A stretch of 64,000 nt of DNA from Dama dama (GCF_033118175.1 NC_083714.1:9238001-9302000); one strand, 5' to 3'; positions 30,841 to 43,010 are shown, numbered from the stretch's first letter. The notes: a model not told the origin generated them from the letters alone. Numbers and translations are program-made.

Positions 30841-32387
30841 TACAGCTTATATAAGAACTCCATTCATTTGATGGCCAAATAATTTTGCATTGCATGTTTT
30901 ATTTATTCGATCACCGGTTGATGGACATTTGAGTTATTTCAACTTTTTTTCTTTTTTTAGTTTATTTCTTTTTACACTTTATTTATTTTTAATTTAATAA
31001 TTTAAAAATTTTAAATTTAATGGCTTTTTCTTCATCTATTTAGGTTATCATATTATTTTGCTTTCCTTTGGTTAATATAGTCTGTCACATTGATTGATTT
31101 GCAAATATTGAAGAATCCTTGCATCCCTGGAATAAACCCAACTTGATCATGGTTTTTCATGAGTTGTTGAATTCTGTTTGCTAAAAGTTTGCTGAGGATT
31201 TTTTGCGTCTATGTTCGTCAGTGATATTGGCCTGTAGGTTTCCTTTTTGGTCTTGTCTTTGTCTGGTTTTGGTATCAGGGTGATGGTAGCCTCATAGTAT
31301 GAGTTTGGAAGTGTTTCTTCCTCTGCAATTTTTTGAAAGAGTTTTAGAATGATATGCATTTGCTCATCTCTGAATGTTTGATAGAATTCAACTGTGAACC
31401 CATCTGGTCTTGGGCTTTTGTGTTTTGAGAATTTTTTTTTATCACAGCTTCGATTTGGAGCTTGTAATTGGGTGGTTCACAATTTCTATTTCTTCCTGGT
31501 TCAGTCTTGGAAGATTGAGTTTTTTCTAAGCATCTGTCCATTTCTTCCAGGTTATCCATTTGGTTGCCATAGAGTTATTCAAAATAATCTCTTATAATCC
31601 TTTGTATTTCTGCATTTCCTGTTGTAATCTCTCCTTTTTCATTTCTAAGTTTGTTGATTTGATTCTTCTATTTTTCTTGATGAGTCTGGCTAAAGGTTTG
31701 TAAATTTTGTTTATATTCTCAAAGAACCAGCTTTTGGCTTATTAATCTTTGCTATTGTTTCCTTCATTTATTTCTGCTCAGATCTTTATGATTTCTTTGC
31801 ATGTACTAATTTTGGCTATCTTTTTTTTTCTTTTTTTTTTTTTGGTTGTTGTTGTTCTTCTTTATCAGTTGTTTTAGGAGACAATTGAGGTTGTATATTC
31901 GATGCTTTTCTTGTTTCTAGATTTAGGATTGTATTGCTACAGACTTACCTCTTAAAACTGCTTTTCCTGCATCCCATAGGTTTTGAGTTGTCATGTTTTC
32001 ATTGTCATTTTTTTTTCTAGAAAATTTTCGATTTCCGTTTTGATTTCTTCAGTAACCTGTTATTTAGAAACATTTTGTTTAATCTCCATGTGTTTGGGTT
32101 TCTTACAGTTTTCTCTTTTTTTCCTAATTGATATCTAGTCTCATAGTGTTGTGGTCAGAGAAGATACTTGATACAATTTCAATTTTGTTAATTTTACTGA
32201 GCTTTGATTTGGGACCCAAGATGTGGTCTATCCTAGAGAATGTTCCCTGTGCACTTGAGAAGAAGGTGTATTCTCCATTTGGATGGCATGTTCTGAAGGT
32301 ATCAATGAGATTCATCTCATCTCATGTATCATTTAAGACATGCGTTTATGCATTACTTTTCTGTTTTGATAATCTGTCCATTGGTGT
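30841..32387 (-). mobile_element. L1 LINE antisense, ORF2 fragments (endonuclease and RT start)
   Basis: On the minus strand 32315-32124 is an ORF2 endonuclease C-end (GTFSRIDHILG … IFSDHN), and 31359-31147 is the beginning of the RT domain (TLIPKPDKDKTKKETYRPISL). Many frame breaks lie between them. Bases 30841-30935 contain an antisense L1 3' piece (gttgatggacatttgag) directly joined to a T-rich stretch, so the RT core and ORF2 C-domain are missing. The copy is old and inactive. Confidence 0.85.
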
Positions 32388-32474
32388 GAGTGGGTTGCCA
32401 TTCCTAGTGATCGAACCTGCATTTCTTATGTTCCGCAGGCAGGTTCTCTACCACTAGTGCCACCTGGGTAGCCT
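32388..32474 (-). mobile_element. SINE tRNA-head fragment
   Basis: Antisense piece from gagtgggttgccattcctag to gtgccacctgggtagcc, at the edge between the L1 and the CpG island. Confidence 0.7.
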
Positions 32475-33055
32475 ATAACTAGGGGTCCCGCCTTTCACGT
32501 CTTTTACCACGTAAGTGTCGGGGATCTCCCAATGATGCAATCTGCGTGCCTGGAGTCATTGATAGGCCAATAAACATGGACGTGAAGGGGTTAATGCCAG
32601 AGTTTGGGGGTGGAACAAGTGGAAGCGAAGAGGATTGTGGGAGCTCCGTTGTACGTCGCCCCAGGGCATCCGGGAAATATGCAGTGCTCTTCTCTATTAT
32701 CGCCGACCCCAAGTAAGGGCCACCAGCTAGCTGAGTCTGGCCACTGCCGGTGCAGCTCCTCTCCGAGGCTGGAAAGCAGGGGCCGTCGGCCGGCACCAGG
32801 AGAGCAGAGGAGGCGGAAGTTTGTAACACTTGTTTTGGACTGAAGGCGTAGGCACGTCCTGGCCTCCCGTTGCGCTGGAACGGGGGAACCGAAGTGAAAG
32901 GGGGTGAGGAGTCGGGGGAACAGACAGCCTGATGGACCTGGCGGCGAGAAGTGATGACAAGGGTGTCGGAAGAGGGTATGTAATTGTGTAGGTGATGAGT
33001 GTGTGAATCTTCTTTGTAGGGTTTGGGGATAGGGGAGGTCGCGAGCAGATGAATG
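32475..33055. promoter_or_regulatory. CpG island, candidate promoter and first exon
   Basis: CpG is frequent here (cccgcctttcacgtc, gtacgtcgccccagggc, ggggccgtcggccggc, gcgctggaacgggggaac) and rare on both sides. CCAAT lies at about 32567. The motif gattgtgggagctccg resembles factor-binding elements of TATA-less housekeeping promoters. On the plus strand ATG at 32680 begins a short frame with a possible donor A|GTAAGG near 32711. A 208-codon minus frame (32479-33105) also spans the island but has no recognisable domain. I cannot name the gene or be sure of its direction. Confidence 0.6.
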
Positions 33056-33700
33056 GAAGGTAAAATCAGCAGTGAAAAAACATTTTGTTGGCGAGGCACC
33101 GGCATATGCGAATTGTACCTATATGGGATGATTTCCTCGACAATTACAGCCTGTCAGTTACAGTATGCATTTGGAGACAGGCAGTTACAATACAAGGAGA
33201 TAAAAAACCTGTCGGGGGCCAAACGCTCCAGAGGGTGCCATCTGGGATGATCTTTGATGTGATGATTTGACATATATTTTAAAGATAAAATAAACAGGGC
33301 AAAACTATGTGCAGTTTCCTCCAAGCATGTTTCCTTACTGGTTAGCTCAGCAATCTGGAGAGTGACTGAGTAGCACTTAAGGCCCAAACTCGTTTATACC
33401 TGGTGAGAGCATTTATCCATCACAGTGGCACTTCCAGGACCCCTGCTGGAGAGTCAGTCTTACCAGAGAGCAGGAACTCCCTTTACATGCATAGCCTGCA
33501 AGCTCTGGGTAGGACTAAAATGGCAGAACTCAAGGGCTCTCTGGCCTAAGCATTTGAAACACTTCTGTGCCAGCTCTTTAGTTTTCTAGCAAACTCAGTT
33601 CACAGCTGGGAATTGTGGATTTACTTGAAATTCTAAGCAATCTTTTAAAACTTTTGAATCATACCTGCTGCTTTGTTTGCCAGAGAAACAGCAGTATAGC
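33056..33700. other. No gene seen downstream of the CpG island
   Basis: Moderate CpG content persists to about 33250 and then drops. Frames of 60-77 codons overlap on both strands with no motif. If the island starts a plus-strand gene, this would be its first intron. Confidence 0.4.
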
Positions 33701-33704
33701 AGAC

Positions 33705-33905
33705 AGTCCAAGTCAGTAGTTCCCAAACTTTCCTGTGCATCAGAATCAGCTGGGGGACTTGCTAAAGCTCAGATTGCTGAGTCCCACCGAAGAGTTGCTG
33801 ATTCAGTGGGTCTGGCATTGGCCCTCAAATTTACATTTCCTACAAGTTCCCAGGAGATGCTGATACTGCTCGTTCTGGGCGTTCTGTGAGCACACTTAGA
33901 GAAGT
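33705..33905. mobile_element. MER5A-type (hAT-Charlie) DNA transposon
   Basis: The sequence agttcccaaactttcctgtg through catcagaatcagctgggggac and back to a near-inverted end resembles MER5A, a short non-autonomous hAT element. The 70-codon frame is meaningless. Confidence 0.75.
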
Positions 33906-34213
33906 ACTAGTCTAAACAGAACTGAGATTAGTAACCAGAAAGGACATCTCTATGCTTATGCATATTTCTAAAGGTTAAACAAGTCTGAATTCAGCCATGG
34001 TAGATATGAAATAAAACAGATGTGTTTTGATTGTTCATTTGTGTGTTTTAAATGGATGAGCAAAGATGAATCTTCTTGAACTAAACAAAGTAAGATTTAC
34101 ATCAGTTTTTTTTCCACTCATGGGAATCAGAGTTTCTTAAATCATTTAAAAAACACAATAGTTATTTTCTTTTCGGATCCCTTTCTGAGTTATATTCAAA
34201 TAGGTAGTTATTT

Positions 34214-34440
34214 GTGCTCCTCAGGTGACTCTAGTGATAAAGAACTCGCCTGCCAGTGCAGGAGACATGAAAGATATGGGTTCAAACACTGGGTCAGGAA
34301 GATTCTCTGGATGAGGACATGGCAATCCATTCCAGTGTTCCTGCCTGGAGAATCCCATGGACAGAGGAGCCCGGTGGGCTACAGTCAATGGAGTCACAAA
34401 GAGGTGGACATTGACTGAAGCTACTTAGCACACAGGCACA
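34214..34440 (+). mobile_element. Bov-tA SINE, full length
   Basis: Sense copy from gctcctcaggtgactctag to gtggacattgactgaag, with an ACAC-type tail. Confidence 0.9.
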
Positions 34441-34785
34441 CACACAGCTAGTTATTTATAGTTATTTATGACACTTGTGTCATCACCAAAAAAAAAATGA
34501 GGTGTTCTAACTTCTGGTAATTATGTTTGAAGTTAAAAAATTAAAGGACAGTTGGGACAATCTAATCAACACAGAAATAGTTGTATAAAGAGCCAGAATT
34601 GAGATAGTGTGATAAGTAGTTTATTTTTTTTTTTATTTTTTCACCCTCAATGAAATCCCTCCCTCTTCAGAAGAAATAATCAGTTTATTCACTCTAGAGC
34701 ACAAAGGGAACCAGAAACCTTACTGTGCCAGAGATTAACATGAAACCTTCCTTTATAGATTGACCTAAACAGCCTACTGGAGGGT

Positions 34786-34996
34786 TGCTGTTGTTGTTTA
34801 GTCACTAAGTTGTGTCCAGCTCTTTTGTGACCCTATGGACTGTAGCCCACCAGGCCCCTCTGTCCATGGGATTCCTCAGGCAAGAATACTGGAGTGGGTT
34901 GCTCTTTCCTTCTCCAGGGGGTCTTCCTCATTAGGGATGGAATCCAGGTCTCCTGCATTGGCAGGTAGATGCTTTACTACTGTGTCACCAGGGAAT
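34786..34996 (-). mobile_element. Bov-tA SINE, full length
   Basis: Antisense copy from ttgctgttgttgtttagtcac to gtgtcaccagggaatgg. Confidence 0.9.
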
Positions 34997-36269
34997 GGCA
35001 GTCTCTAGTTCTGCCTACCCTCTAAACTCTTACATGGGTCTGAAAAAGGTCAGGACACATTTTCAGAAATGTCACTCACACCTGTTAGTGTTTGCTCCCA
35101 AATCTCTCCCCAGGCCAGTTATGAAGCAAAACAAAACCTCAAGACTAGTCATGCAGACACACATAAAATGCACACAAAAAAGTCCAAATAAACTGGCTTA
35201 AGTCTACTGTGAGCTTTCTCAGTGACCAGCAAGATGCTAGGATGACGAGTGACCTGGATGTTTCAGAAGTCTGAAGGTCTTCCATTACAAGGGAATCAGC
35301 AGGACACTGTAGGGGTAGGAAAAAGTTTTCCTCTACTGTCTCAAGGTCCCTGACTGGGTCTGAAAATTAAACTGACAAAGACAGATTAACAAGAGAGAAG
35401 CATACAAATGTATTTAATGTAAGTTTTACATGACTTGGGAGCTGTCACAGGGAAATAAAGACCTAGAGAAACTGAGTTCAGTATTTTATGCTGGCTTCCC
35501 AGGTGACATGACTTAGTGGCTAAACAAACAACAAAATTTTATGCTAGGTTTGACAAAGAGTGGGAAATCATGGAGAAATAAGACAAGGAGTACAAGGGAA
35601 GTGTAGTAAACTGGGGGAGACTTAGCAAGTCCTGTTTGTTAGGATTTTTTCTGCATCCCTTTGTATTTGGAGAGAAAAATTATCCTCTCCTCTGGATATA
35701 AGGAGGGAACATCTCACATGAGGATTTTATGACCTGTTTCAGGAGAGAAGAGTGGCAAAGAGGTCAAGTGACCTTGTTTTTGCCATTTACTCAAACTCCT
35801 TCAGCTTTAAAATATTCAGTATGCCATAGCACCATATTTTGGAGTAGCATGTTCTGAACCCCATCAGTAAACACACACATAACTCTTGAATATCAATTAA
35901 ATTTCACATATGGTTTGGTGAGTTGTATACTGACTCCTCCCCTCCTCACCAGTCCTCATCTCTGCCTAATTCACACTTAGTCTTATAGACAGTATAGTTT
36001 TCAATGGAATGTGAGGGGATAAAAAGGAATAAAAGAAACCTGTGTTAGTTCGAACTATGTCCTAAGTGATTCCTAAATAGGAATGATTTAATTTTGTTGC
36101 CCGAACACTCAGTAGCTTATGGATCCTGAGAGCAGACCGATGGATACTAAAGGGAATTGCGGCCAGGTGTGTCAGAGCAGCAAACACATGATCACTCCTG
36201 AATTCAGATTCAGACAAGATTTCTTCTAATCCAGACTTCTTGCTTGTTACAGCTGATTCCCTAAACAAC
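34997..36269. other. No gene seen; probable old LTR or DNA repeat
   Basis: Bases 35330-35830 (gacaaagacagattaacaag … gagctgtcacagggaaataa) look repetitive, possibly an old LTR, but I cannot name the family. The 68-codon frames at 34995 and 36062 have no recognisable product. Confidence 0.4.
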
Positions 36270-36449
36270 TTTATTTTTTATTTTTGGCTGTGCTGGTTCT
36301 TCATTGCAACACGTGGGCTTCTCTAGTTGCAGCATGCAGGCTTAGTTGCCTTATGGCATGTGGGATCTTAGTTCCCTGACCAAGGATAAAACCCATGTGC
36401 CCTGCATTGGAAGGCAGATTCTTAAGCACTGGACTGCCAGGAAGTCCCT
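36270..36449 (-). mobile_element. CHR-type tRNA SINE
   Basis: Antisense copy: tttattttttatttttggctg at the tail side, then gcatgtgggatcttagttcc and ccctgaccaaggataaaacc, ending in the head complement actgccaggaagtccc. Confidence 0.85.
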
Positions 36450-36910
36450 AACCTTAAATCAGTATGTATCTCCAACCTGAAGTGGAGTGAGGTTTTAAAT
36501 CCGGCACTTAACCACAAGGCTATGGATGTCATTGTTTTCTTTGGAATGTTTTTTCTGAGGATGAGAATTCTTACATCAAGTGAATGAGAACTATAAAGTA
36601 GAGGGGAGAAGGGTAATTATCATAGTTAATGTCGTGTTGTTTCTTTGAAAAATAAGATTAGGAAAAAAAACAGAAAAGGAAGAGGAGACACAAATATGTT
36701 CTAGAATCTGGAATCTGCAACTGATGAGGCAGTTGCTGGGTGTATAACTTATTGCTTTTCCCACAGTAGAGGCCTAACAACGATGTGCCTGCAGCCAGGT
36801 TGCCCTTAGATCCTGTGATCTGTTGGAGACAGGAGAGTTATTGCTACTATGTATCATGATGACTTTTCTGTACTTGATAATATGATGAAGAAACCCTGAT
36901 AACCTACTGT

Positions 36911-36947
<37 letters not shown>

Positions 36948-37955
36948 ATATATAGTATCTATGGGAGCATTTTAATAGCTTTCAGAAATCCAAAGAACTC
37001 ATGTAATTGTCTTCCAAAACTGCACGTAAGAGTCTTACTGAAAGCTGGAGATCAGAAGATCAGAAATGGCCTTGCCAGAAATGTGTTTTCTAATTTCAAG
37101 ATCCTTAGAGGAGTCACCAGTGCACTGCAGCTGAAGACCACCAGGAACATACCTGTGGTTGAGCAAGTCAGTTGCTTACTTAGTGAGTCGAGGCAGGATG
37201 CACACCACGGGGAGCTGGTGGAATATCTCAGAGGATGTTAGAAAGGACTTATTATAGGATTTGGACTTGTATTAGGTGATTTGGGGCAGAATTTAAAGAA
37301 GTGAGGCTTCGTTCTAAATTGCATTCTGTTAGGAAGCAGCAGACTATACATAGGGATAATTCCATGATCGGGTATCTTAATTAATCTTACCTAGGAGAAT
37401 AGACTAGAGAGAGGCTAATTGGTAAAGTAGCAGCTATTATCCAGGATAGGAGGATGTTTTGGCCATTTTGTGGTTTGATCAAAGTTGGCGTTTTGTCTCT
37501 TTTCAGACATGGATGCAGTAGTCTTGGTTTTGTCACAGAGTGGCCTTATTTGATGTTTATGGTCTGTGAGATTGGCTACATTACACTCATCAGGAGAACA
37601 CCAAGACCTAGCTGAGGGCCAGGACAGCTCCCATATGTCAGTGGCTGCTTTTCTCCTCAGAGTGATTAATGCCAAGTCCAGCAGCCTATAGGAGAACCAA
37701 TTTCCTTTCTGCCAGGAGCTGTATATAGCAGAGAAATGGTTAGATGTGTTGAGTAGGAAAGATTGAGGGCTGGGTGTAGATGAAAGCATCTGGTTACCCT
37801 CTATCAGAACTTAGGAGCCTCAGTAAGAAACAGCAGTCTTCTAAGGTGGTTTTCCTAAAAAAAAAAGAAAAAGAAAAATCATTGGAGTATACTTCAGCAA
37901 GATAAGTGAATGGGAGGGAAAACATTGTCTTTTTCAGAGATGACCAGAACAGTAG
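36450..37955. other. No host gene seen; contains a (CA)n run and probable old LTR or ERV-like repeat
   Basis: A (CA)n run lies at 36914-36942. Bases 37130-37800 have the look of an ancient repeat. The 124-codon minus frame 37415-37789 has no domain I recognise. Confidence 0.4.
36912..36958. repeat. (CA)n microsatellite
   Basis: tacacacacacacacacaca followed by atacacatatatag, about 15 CA units. Confidence 0.95.
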
Positions 37956-37959
37956 GTCT

Positions 37960-39870
37960 CATCCCATGCACACTTCTATAATGTGACCTTGCCACTCTTC
38001 CATTGAGAAGTAGGGTTAACATCCCCTCTGCTTTAAATCTGGACAGACTTCTATTGTCTAAATCAACAGAATAGGAAGAAATGAGACTCTGTGACTTGTG
38101 AGGCCATAAGAGGCAGCATGGCTTGTGACTTATCTTCAGGGACATTGACCTTTAGAGTCCTAAGTTGCCATGTAAGAAGTCTGACTTCCTTGAGGCTGCC
38201 TTGTTTTGAGGAAGCCTAAGCCTATGGTGGCCACAGGACTGGAAAACGTCAGTTTTCATTCCAATCCCAAAGAAAGGCAATCCCAAAGAATGCTCAAACT
38301 ACCACACAATTGCACTCATCTCACATGCTAGTAAAGTAATGCTCAAAATTCCCCAAGCCAGGCTTCAGCAATACATGAACCGTGAACTTTCAGATGTTCA
38401 AGCTGGTTTTAGAAAAGGCAGAGGAACCAGAGATCAAATTGCCAACATCCGCTGGATCATCAAAAAAGCAAGAGAGTTCCAGAAAAACATCTGTTTCTGA
38501 TTTATTGACTATGTCAAAGCCTTTGACTGTGTGGATCACAAAAAACTGTGGAAAATTCTCAAAGAGATGGGCATACCAGACCACCTGACCCACCTCTTGA
38601 GAAACCTATATGCAGGTCAGGAAGCAACAGTTAGAACTGGACATGGAACAACAGCCTGGTTCCAAATAGGAAAAGGAGTATGTCAAGGCTGGATATTGTC
38701 ACCCTGATTATTTAACTTTTATGCAGAGTACATCATGAGAAAGCTGGAAGAAGCACAAGCTGAAATCAAGATAGCTGGGAGAAATATCAATAACCTCAGA
38801 TATGCAGATGACACCACCCTTATGGCAGAAAGTGAAGAGGAACTAAAAAGCCTCTTGATGAAAGTGAAAGAGGAGAGTGAAAAAGTTGGCTTAAAGCTCA
38901 ACATTCAGAAAACTAAGATCATGGCATCTGGTCCCATTACTTCATGGGAAATAGATGGGGAAACAGTGGAAACAGTGTCAGACTTTATTTTTGGGGGGCT
39001 CCAAAATCACTGCAGATGGTGATTGCAGCCATGAAATTAAAAGACACTTACTCCTTGGAAGGAAAGTTATGACCAACCTAGATAGCATATTAAAAAGCAG
39101 AGACATTACTTTGCCAACAAAGGTCTGTCTAGTCAAGGCTATGGTTTTTCCAGTAGTCATGTATGGATGTGAGAGTTGGACTGTTAAGAAAGCTGAGTGC
39201 CGAACAATTGATGCTTTTGACCTGTGGTGTTGGAGAAGACTCTTGAGAGTCCCTTGGACTGCAAGGAGATCCAACCGCCCATCCTAAATGAGATCAGTCC
39301 TGGGTGTTCATTGGGAGGACTGATGTTGAAGCTGAAACTCCGATACTTTGGCCACCTCATGTGAAGAGTTGGCTCACTGGAAAAGACCCTGATGCTGGGA
39401 GGGATTGGGGGCAGGAGGTGAAGGATATGACAGAGGATGAGATGGCTGGATGGCATCACCGACTCGATGGACATGAGTTTGAGTAAACTCCGGGAGTTGG
39501 TGATGGACAGGAAGGCCTGGCGTGCTGTGATTCATGGGGTTGCAAAGAGTTGGACACGAATGAGTGACTGAACTGAACTGAAATAAGCCTGTGGTGAGGC
39601 CACCTACAGGTCCTCTGGTCAACAGCCTCAGATGACGTCCCAGCTAATAGCAAACATCAACCAGAAGACAAGAGAATGAAGACACCTCTAGATGATTAGA
39701 GTCCCCCAGCTGCTGTGTCTTTCCAGCTGAGACTCCAGACATCCTGGAGTAGAAGCAAGACATCCCTGCCATATCCTGAGTTCCCAAACAGAATCTGAGA
39801 GCAAATTAAAGTGATCATTTTGCACCACTGAATTTTGGATTGGTTTATCACAAAGCAACAATAACCCAAA
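37960..39870 (+). mobile_element. MLT1-type (ERVL-MaLR) LTR, split by BovB
   Basis: Left part 37960-38229 (atgtgaccttgccactcttcc … aggaagcctaagcctatggtg) and right part 39584-39870 (gaggccacctacaggtcctc … ttatcacaaagcaacaataac) together form an MLT1-like LTR. The terminal ttggtttatcacaaagcaac matches the end seen again near 60.1 kb. Confidence 0.75.
38230..39583 (+). mobile_element. BovB LINE, 5'-truncated, inserted in MLT1
   Basis: Starts in the segment before the RT domain (gccacaggactggaaaac), covers the RT with YADD at 38801-38812, and ends in the BovB tail (actgaactgaactgaa). It is flanked by the 13-bp direct repeats taagcctatggtg (38217-38229) and taagcctgtggtg (39584-39596), with one mismatch. 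Frames at 38382, 38735 and 38955 are broken pieces of one RT; stops and a frame shift at a G-run (~38992-38998) disable it. Confidence 0.95.
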
Positions 39871-40218
39871 CATGGGTAGAAATGTTGATTAACACCCAAG
39901 GAATGGAGTGAAAGGAGCAAGGAAGGCAAGTAATTGTAAGAGGGAAAATAGGCTAGTGACAAAACATTTTGCTTTGCAGTTGCTGCTGCTGCTGCTGGGC
40001 TCTTTGATTCCAGAGACCCCAGAGTGGACAGAAGATGGAAGAGTTTCATTCTAATTGAAACTTCTGTAGATAATTGCATCATTTTTTAAAATAAAATCTG
40101 AAACTATTTAGTTATTTCTTTAATTGAACATCTTGATTAAAACTAACAGAAGTATGTGGAGTTTTTTCCCCCCTAAGGAAACAAATAGTAACACTGATTA
40201 CCAGTACTTTGTAACCAG

Positions 40219-40428
40219 GCAGCTTCCCTGGTGCCTCAGTCCCTAAAGAGTCTGCCTACAATGCGGAAGAAGTGGCTTCAACCCCTGGGTTTGGAAGATC
40301 CTCTAGAGAAGGGAATGGCAACCCACACCAGTATATTTCCTGGGAAATCCCATGGACAGAGGAGCCTGGCGGGCTTCAGTCCGTGGGGTCACACAGAGTC
40401 AGACACGACTGAGCAACTAAACCACCAC
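40219..40428 (+). mobile_element. Bov-tA SINE with target-site duplication
   Basis: Sense copy from gcagcttccctggtgcctcag. The flanks are tactttgtaaccag (40205-40218) and tacttagtaaccag (40429-40442), a 14-bp duplication with one mismatch. Confidence 0.93.
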
Positions 40429-40442
40429 TACTTAGTAACCAG

Positions 40443-42248
40443 AGGATGAGAGATGCTGGTCTCCTCTGTATCACTGCATGGGGCTGAAGGAAACCACAGT
40501 GTTATTTCAAATGACATGTATAGATGTTTTATTCTTTTAATCTGACAGAATATGGTTCACTTTTAAAGCTTCCATATTTGTCTATATTTTATACCCACTG
40601 TGTAAGTCATTTAATCTGTAAGTTAGAAGTCCTAGTATTTTGTTGGAATTGTGTAATTGGTGAGCCCTCAATGATATTGGTTGTAAATGTTGAGTAAAAC
40701 CATCAACTGACCTCATGGTTATGGGTCGAGAGCAGAATGTCCCAGTCTCTTGGTTCCTTGTAAAAATGCATATGAATTTGGTATTTGACTCTTTCAGTGT
40801 GTTCCAGCCACACTGAACGCCCTTACTGGAACCTTGATCATCCATTTACTACTACTTGTTCTGCTTACTCCCTCTGTACATTCTTCCTTGAAAACTATCC
40901 CTATCTGTTCACACATACCCCAATCTTTTGTAATACTAAAGGCCCAAGTCAGACAGCGCCACTTGTTTAGAAACCTAGATCTCATGTTCTCTTGGTCACC
41001 TTTCCCTGTTTCACTTTTCTGTCATCTTCAGTTTTGCATTATAGTTATCTGGAACGGTGTATGACCTTCCTACTAGTCTGTGAGCCCCTGGAAAACAGAA
41101 TCTATATTAGATTGATTTAGGAGTTCCCCACAACTCCAAGACGGATGTTTTTGTTCACCTTTAGGGACTGCAGAGAGGACACCTGAGCCTGGACATGCTA
41201 ATGAAGATCATACATCTAATTTGTAGCAGAGCTAGGGCCAGAACCCAGGTTTCCTAATTCACAGCTTGATGTTCTCTACTAGATGAAGAAGGAAAAGAGG
41301 GGAGAGGAAAAGAGGGATGAAGTAGTATGCTTCATGAGCATAAACCTTTGTATCTGTTTCATTCATTGCTGCATCCCCACTGCGTAGAACAGTGCCTGGC
41401 ACGTAGTGCACACTCAAGAAACATTTACTGAAATAATAAGTGATTGGGGTAAATAGGCATTCAGGTACAGGGATGATGTATAATGACCTTAGGGGGCATA
41501 GGTATTGTTTACTTATCACAAGTTCTTATCTCATGTGTTGTCCTGATGCAGGAAAGAAGAAACAGAAAGCCCCAAAAATCCAGCTTTTCCTGCACTGGTA
41601 TTTTTCCACTGTTCTCTTGTGTCACTTATCTTTCCCTGGTAGCAATTCTAAAGACTGTCAGACAGCTCCCACTGAACTCTTTCATCAGTGTTCTGATAAA
41701 ATAAAAATATGACGTACTGGGCACAAAATGTCTTCATTTTATGTAAAAACCTTCTTGGGAAAGTAAGTATTTCTTTAAAAGAAAAAAAAAAAAGCATAGC
41801 TCACCTCTAATGGCTGCCTTTTATTGGCCTTGCTGGGGACATCCCAATGGGACGATGTGGCTGGAGTCTAGAGTTTCCCAAGAGATCCTACTCTCTCAGT
41901 AGAGATGACCCCAGGCCATAGGTGTGGCTGAAAGACAAGAAACAGGATGGATAAAACTACATACCTTTTAGTCCCCTGTACTCGCTGGCCTGTGGTCATC
42001 ATCCTGGTACCTCCTACCTCAAATCTCACTAAAGAAAAGCCCCTGCTGTCCCCTCCCAATCTGATTTCTTCCTCCTTGTCTTTGCTTATTGTGTTCTGAA
42101 AAAGGTATCTTTTCCTTAGCTCTATTCCAATCTTCTTCTTAATTCTCACCCCCAGGACGGAAGTGATTTTGTACAAATTTATATAGGAAAATCATCTCCT
42201 TGTCTGTGATACCTGAAAGTACAGTTTCTAAGATTTAAAATCTAAGGC
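40443..42248. other. No gene seen; L2 pieces and unidentified intergenic DNA
   Basis: Bases 40790-41430 match the pattern of an old L2 LINE 3' end: a cttgttctgcttactccctc stretch, actagtctgtgagcccctgg, and gtagaacagtgcctggcacg near 41384. The remaining frames (60-102 codons, for example 41868-42176 minus) show no known domain. Confidence 0.5.
40790..41430 (+). mobile_element. L2/MIR-related old LINE 3' pieces
   Basis: Recognised by tagtctgtgagcccctgga and agaacagtgcctggcacgta followed by tcaagaaacatttactgaa, the usual L2/MIR 3' region. Strongly diverged. Confidence 0.6.
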
Positions 42249-42440
42249 AGGGATTTCCCTGGTGGTCCAGTGGCTAAGACTCCATGCTCCCAATGCAGAG
42301 GGCCTGGGTTCAATCCCTGGACAGAAAACTATTAATAGATCCCACATGCCACAACCAAGAGTTCACATGCCACAACTAAAGATCCTGTGTGCCACAGCTA
42401 AGAGCCGGCACAGCCAAATAAATGAATTAATTAAAATAAA
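42249..42440 (+). mobile_element. CHR-type tRNA SINE, sense
   Basis: gggatttccctggtggtccag head, gcctgggttcaatccctgg box, and an A-rich tail (aaataaatgaattaattaaa). Confidence 0.9.
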
Positions 42441-42569
42441 ATTTTAAAGTGGCTAAAATCCAGGGCAGAGGGAGTGGGACTAGAAAACACACTTTGGCCT
42501 CAGTCTAGACCAAAGCCACATGGTTTATACGAACCCTCCATCTGAGGAGTTAAGGGCGCTTGCTCAGAT

Positions 42570-42770
42570 GAATAGCACAGCCTCTGGGGGAAGACTGCCT
42601 GTGTTGCAGTTTGGGCTCCATGCTCTGTAGGCTTTGGTGACTCTGGGCAAGTTATTCAACCTGTCTGCTGTAGTTTTCTTATCTGTGAAATAGAGATGTG
42701 TTAAGGGGATTTGCAGAGTTAATATAGGTGAAGCACTTAAGATGGTGCCTGGCAAACAATAAGTGCTATT
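42570..42770 (+). mobile_element. MIR SINE
   Basis: Core gactctgggcaagttattcaa, cttatctgtgaaatagagatg and gtgcctggcaaacaataag identify a mammalian-wide MIR in sense orientation. Confidence 0.8.
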
Positions 42771-42779
42771 TGTTTATTT

Positions 42780-42847
42780 TTAAATATTAGAGTATAGTTG
42801 ATTTGCAGTGTTGTGTTGGTTTTGGGTGTACAGCAAAGTGATTCAGT

Positions 42848-42879
<32 letters not shown>

Positions 42880-43010
42880 TATGTCCATTCTTTTTAAGAT
42901 TCTTTTCCCATATAGATTATTACAGAATATTGAGTAGGGTTCCCTGTGCTATACAGGAAGTCCTTGTTGATTATCTATTTTATATATAGTAGTGTGTATA
43001 TGTTAATGCC
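42780..43010 (-). mobile_element. L1 3' UTR fragment, antisense, with (TCTA)n(TA)n
   Basis: Sequence gggtgtacagcaaagtgattc and ccctgtgctatacaggaag is the antisense of an artiodactyl L1 3' UTR. Inside it is a TCTA/TA microsatellite at 42852-42880. Confidence 0.75.

Noticed and set aside
32479..33105. 208-codon minus-strand frame over the CpG island
   Set aside because: Long for chance, but GC-rich DNA favours long frames. There is no domain, no repeat of codon pattern and no splice-site agreement. I keep the CpG island but not the protein.
37415..37789. 124-codon minus-strand frame
   Set aside because: It sits in sequence that looks like an old LTR-type repeat; no motif is recognisable.
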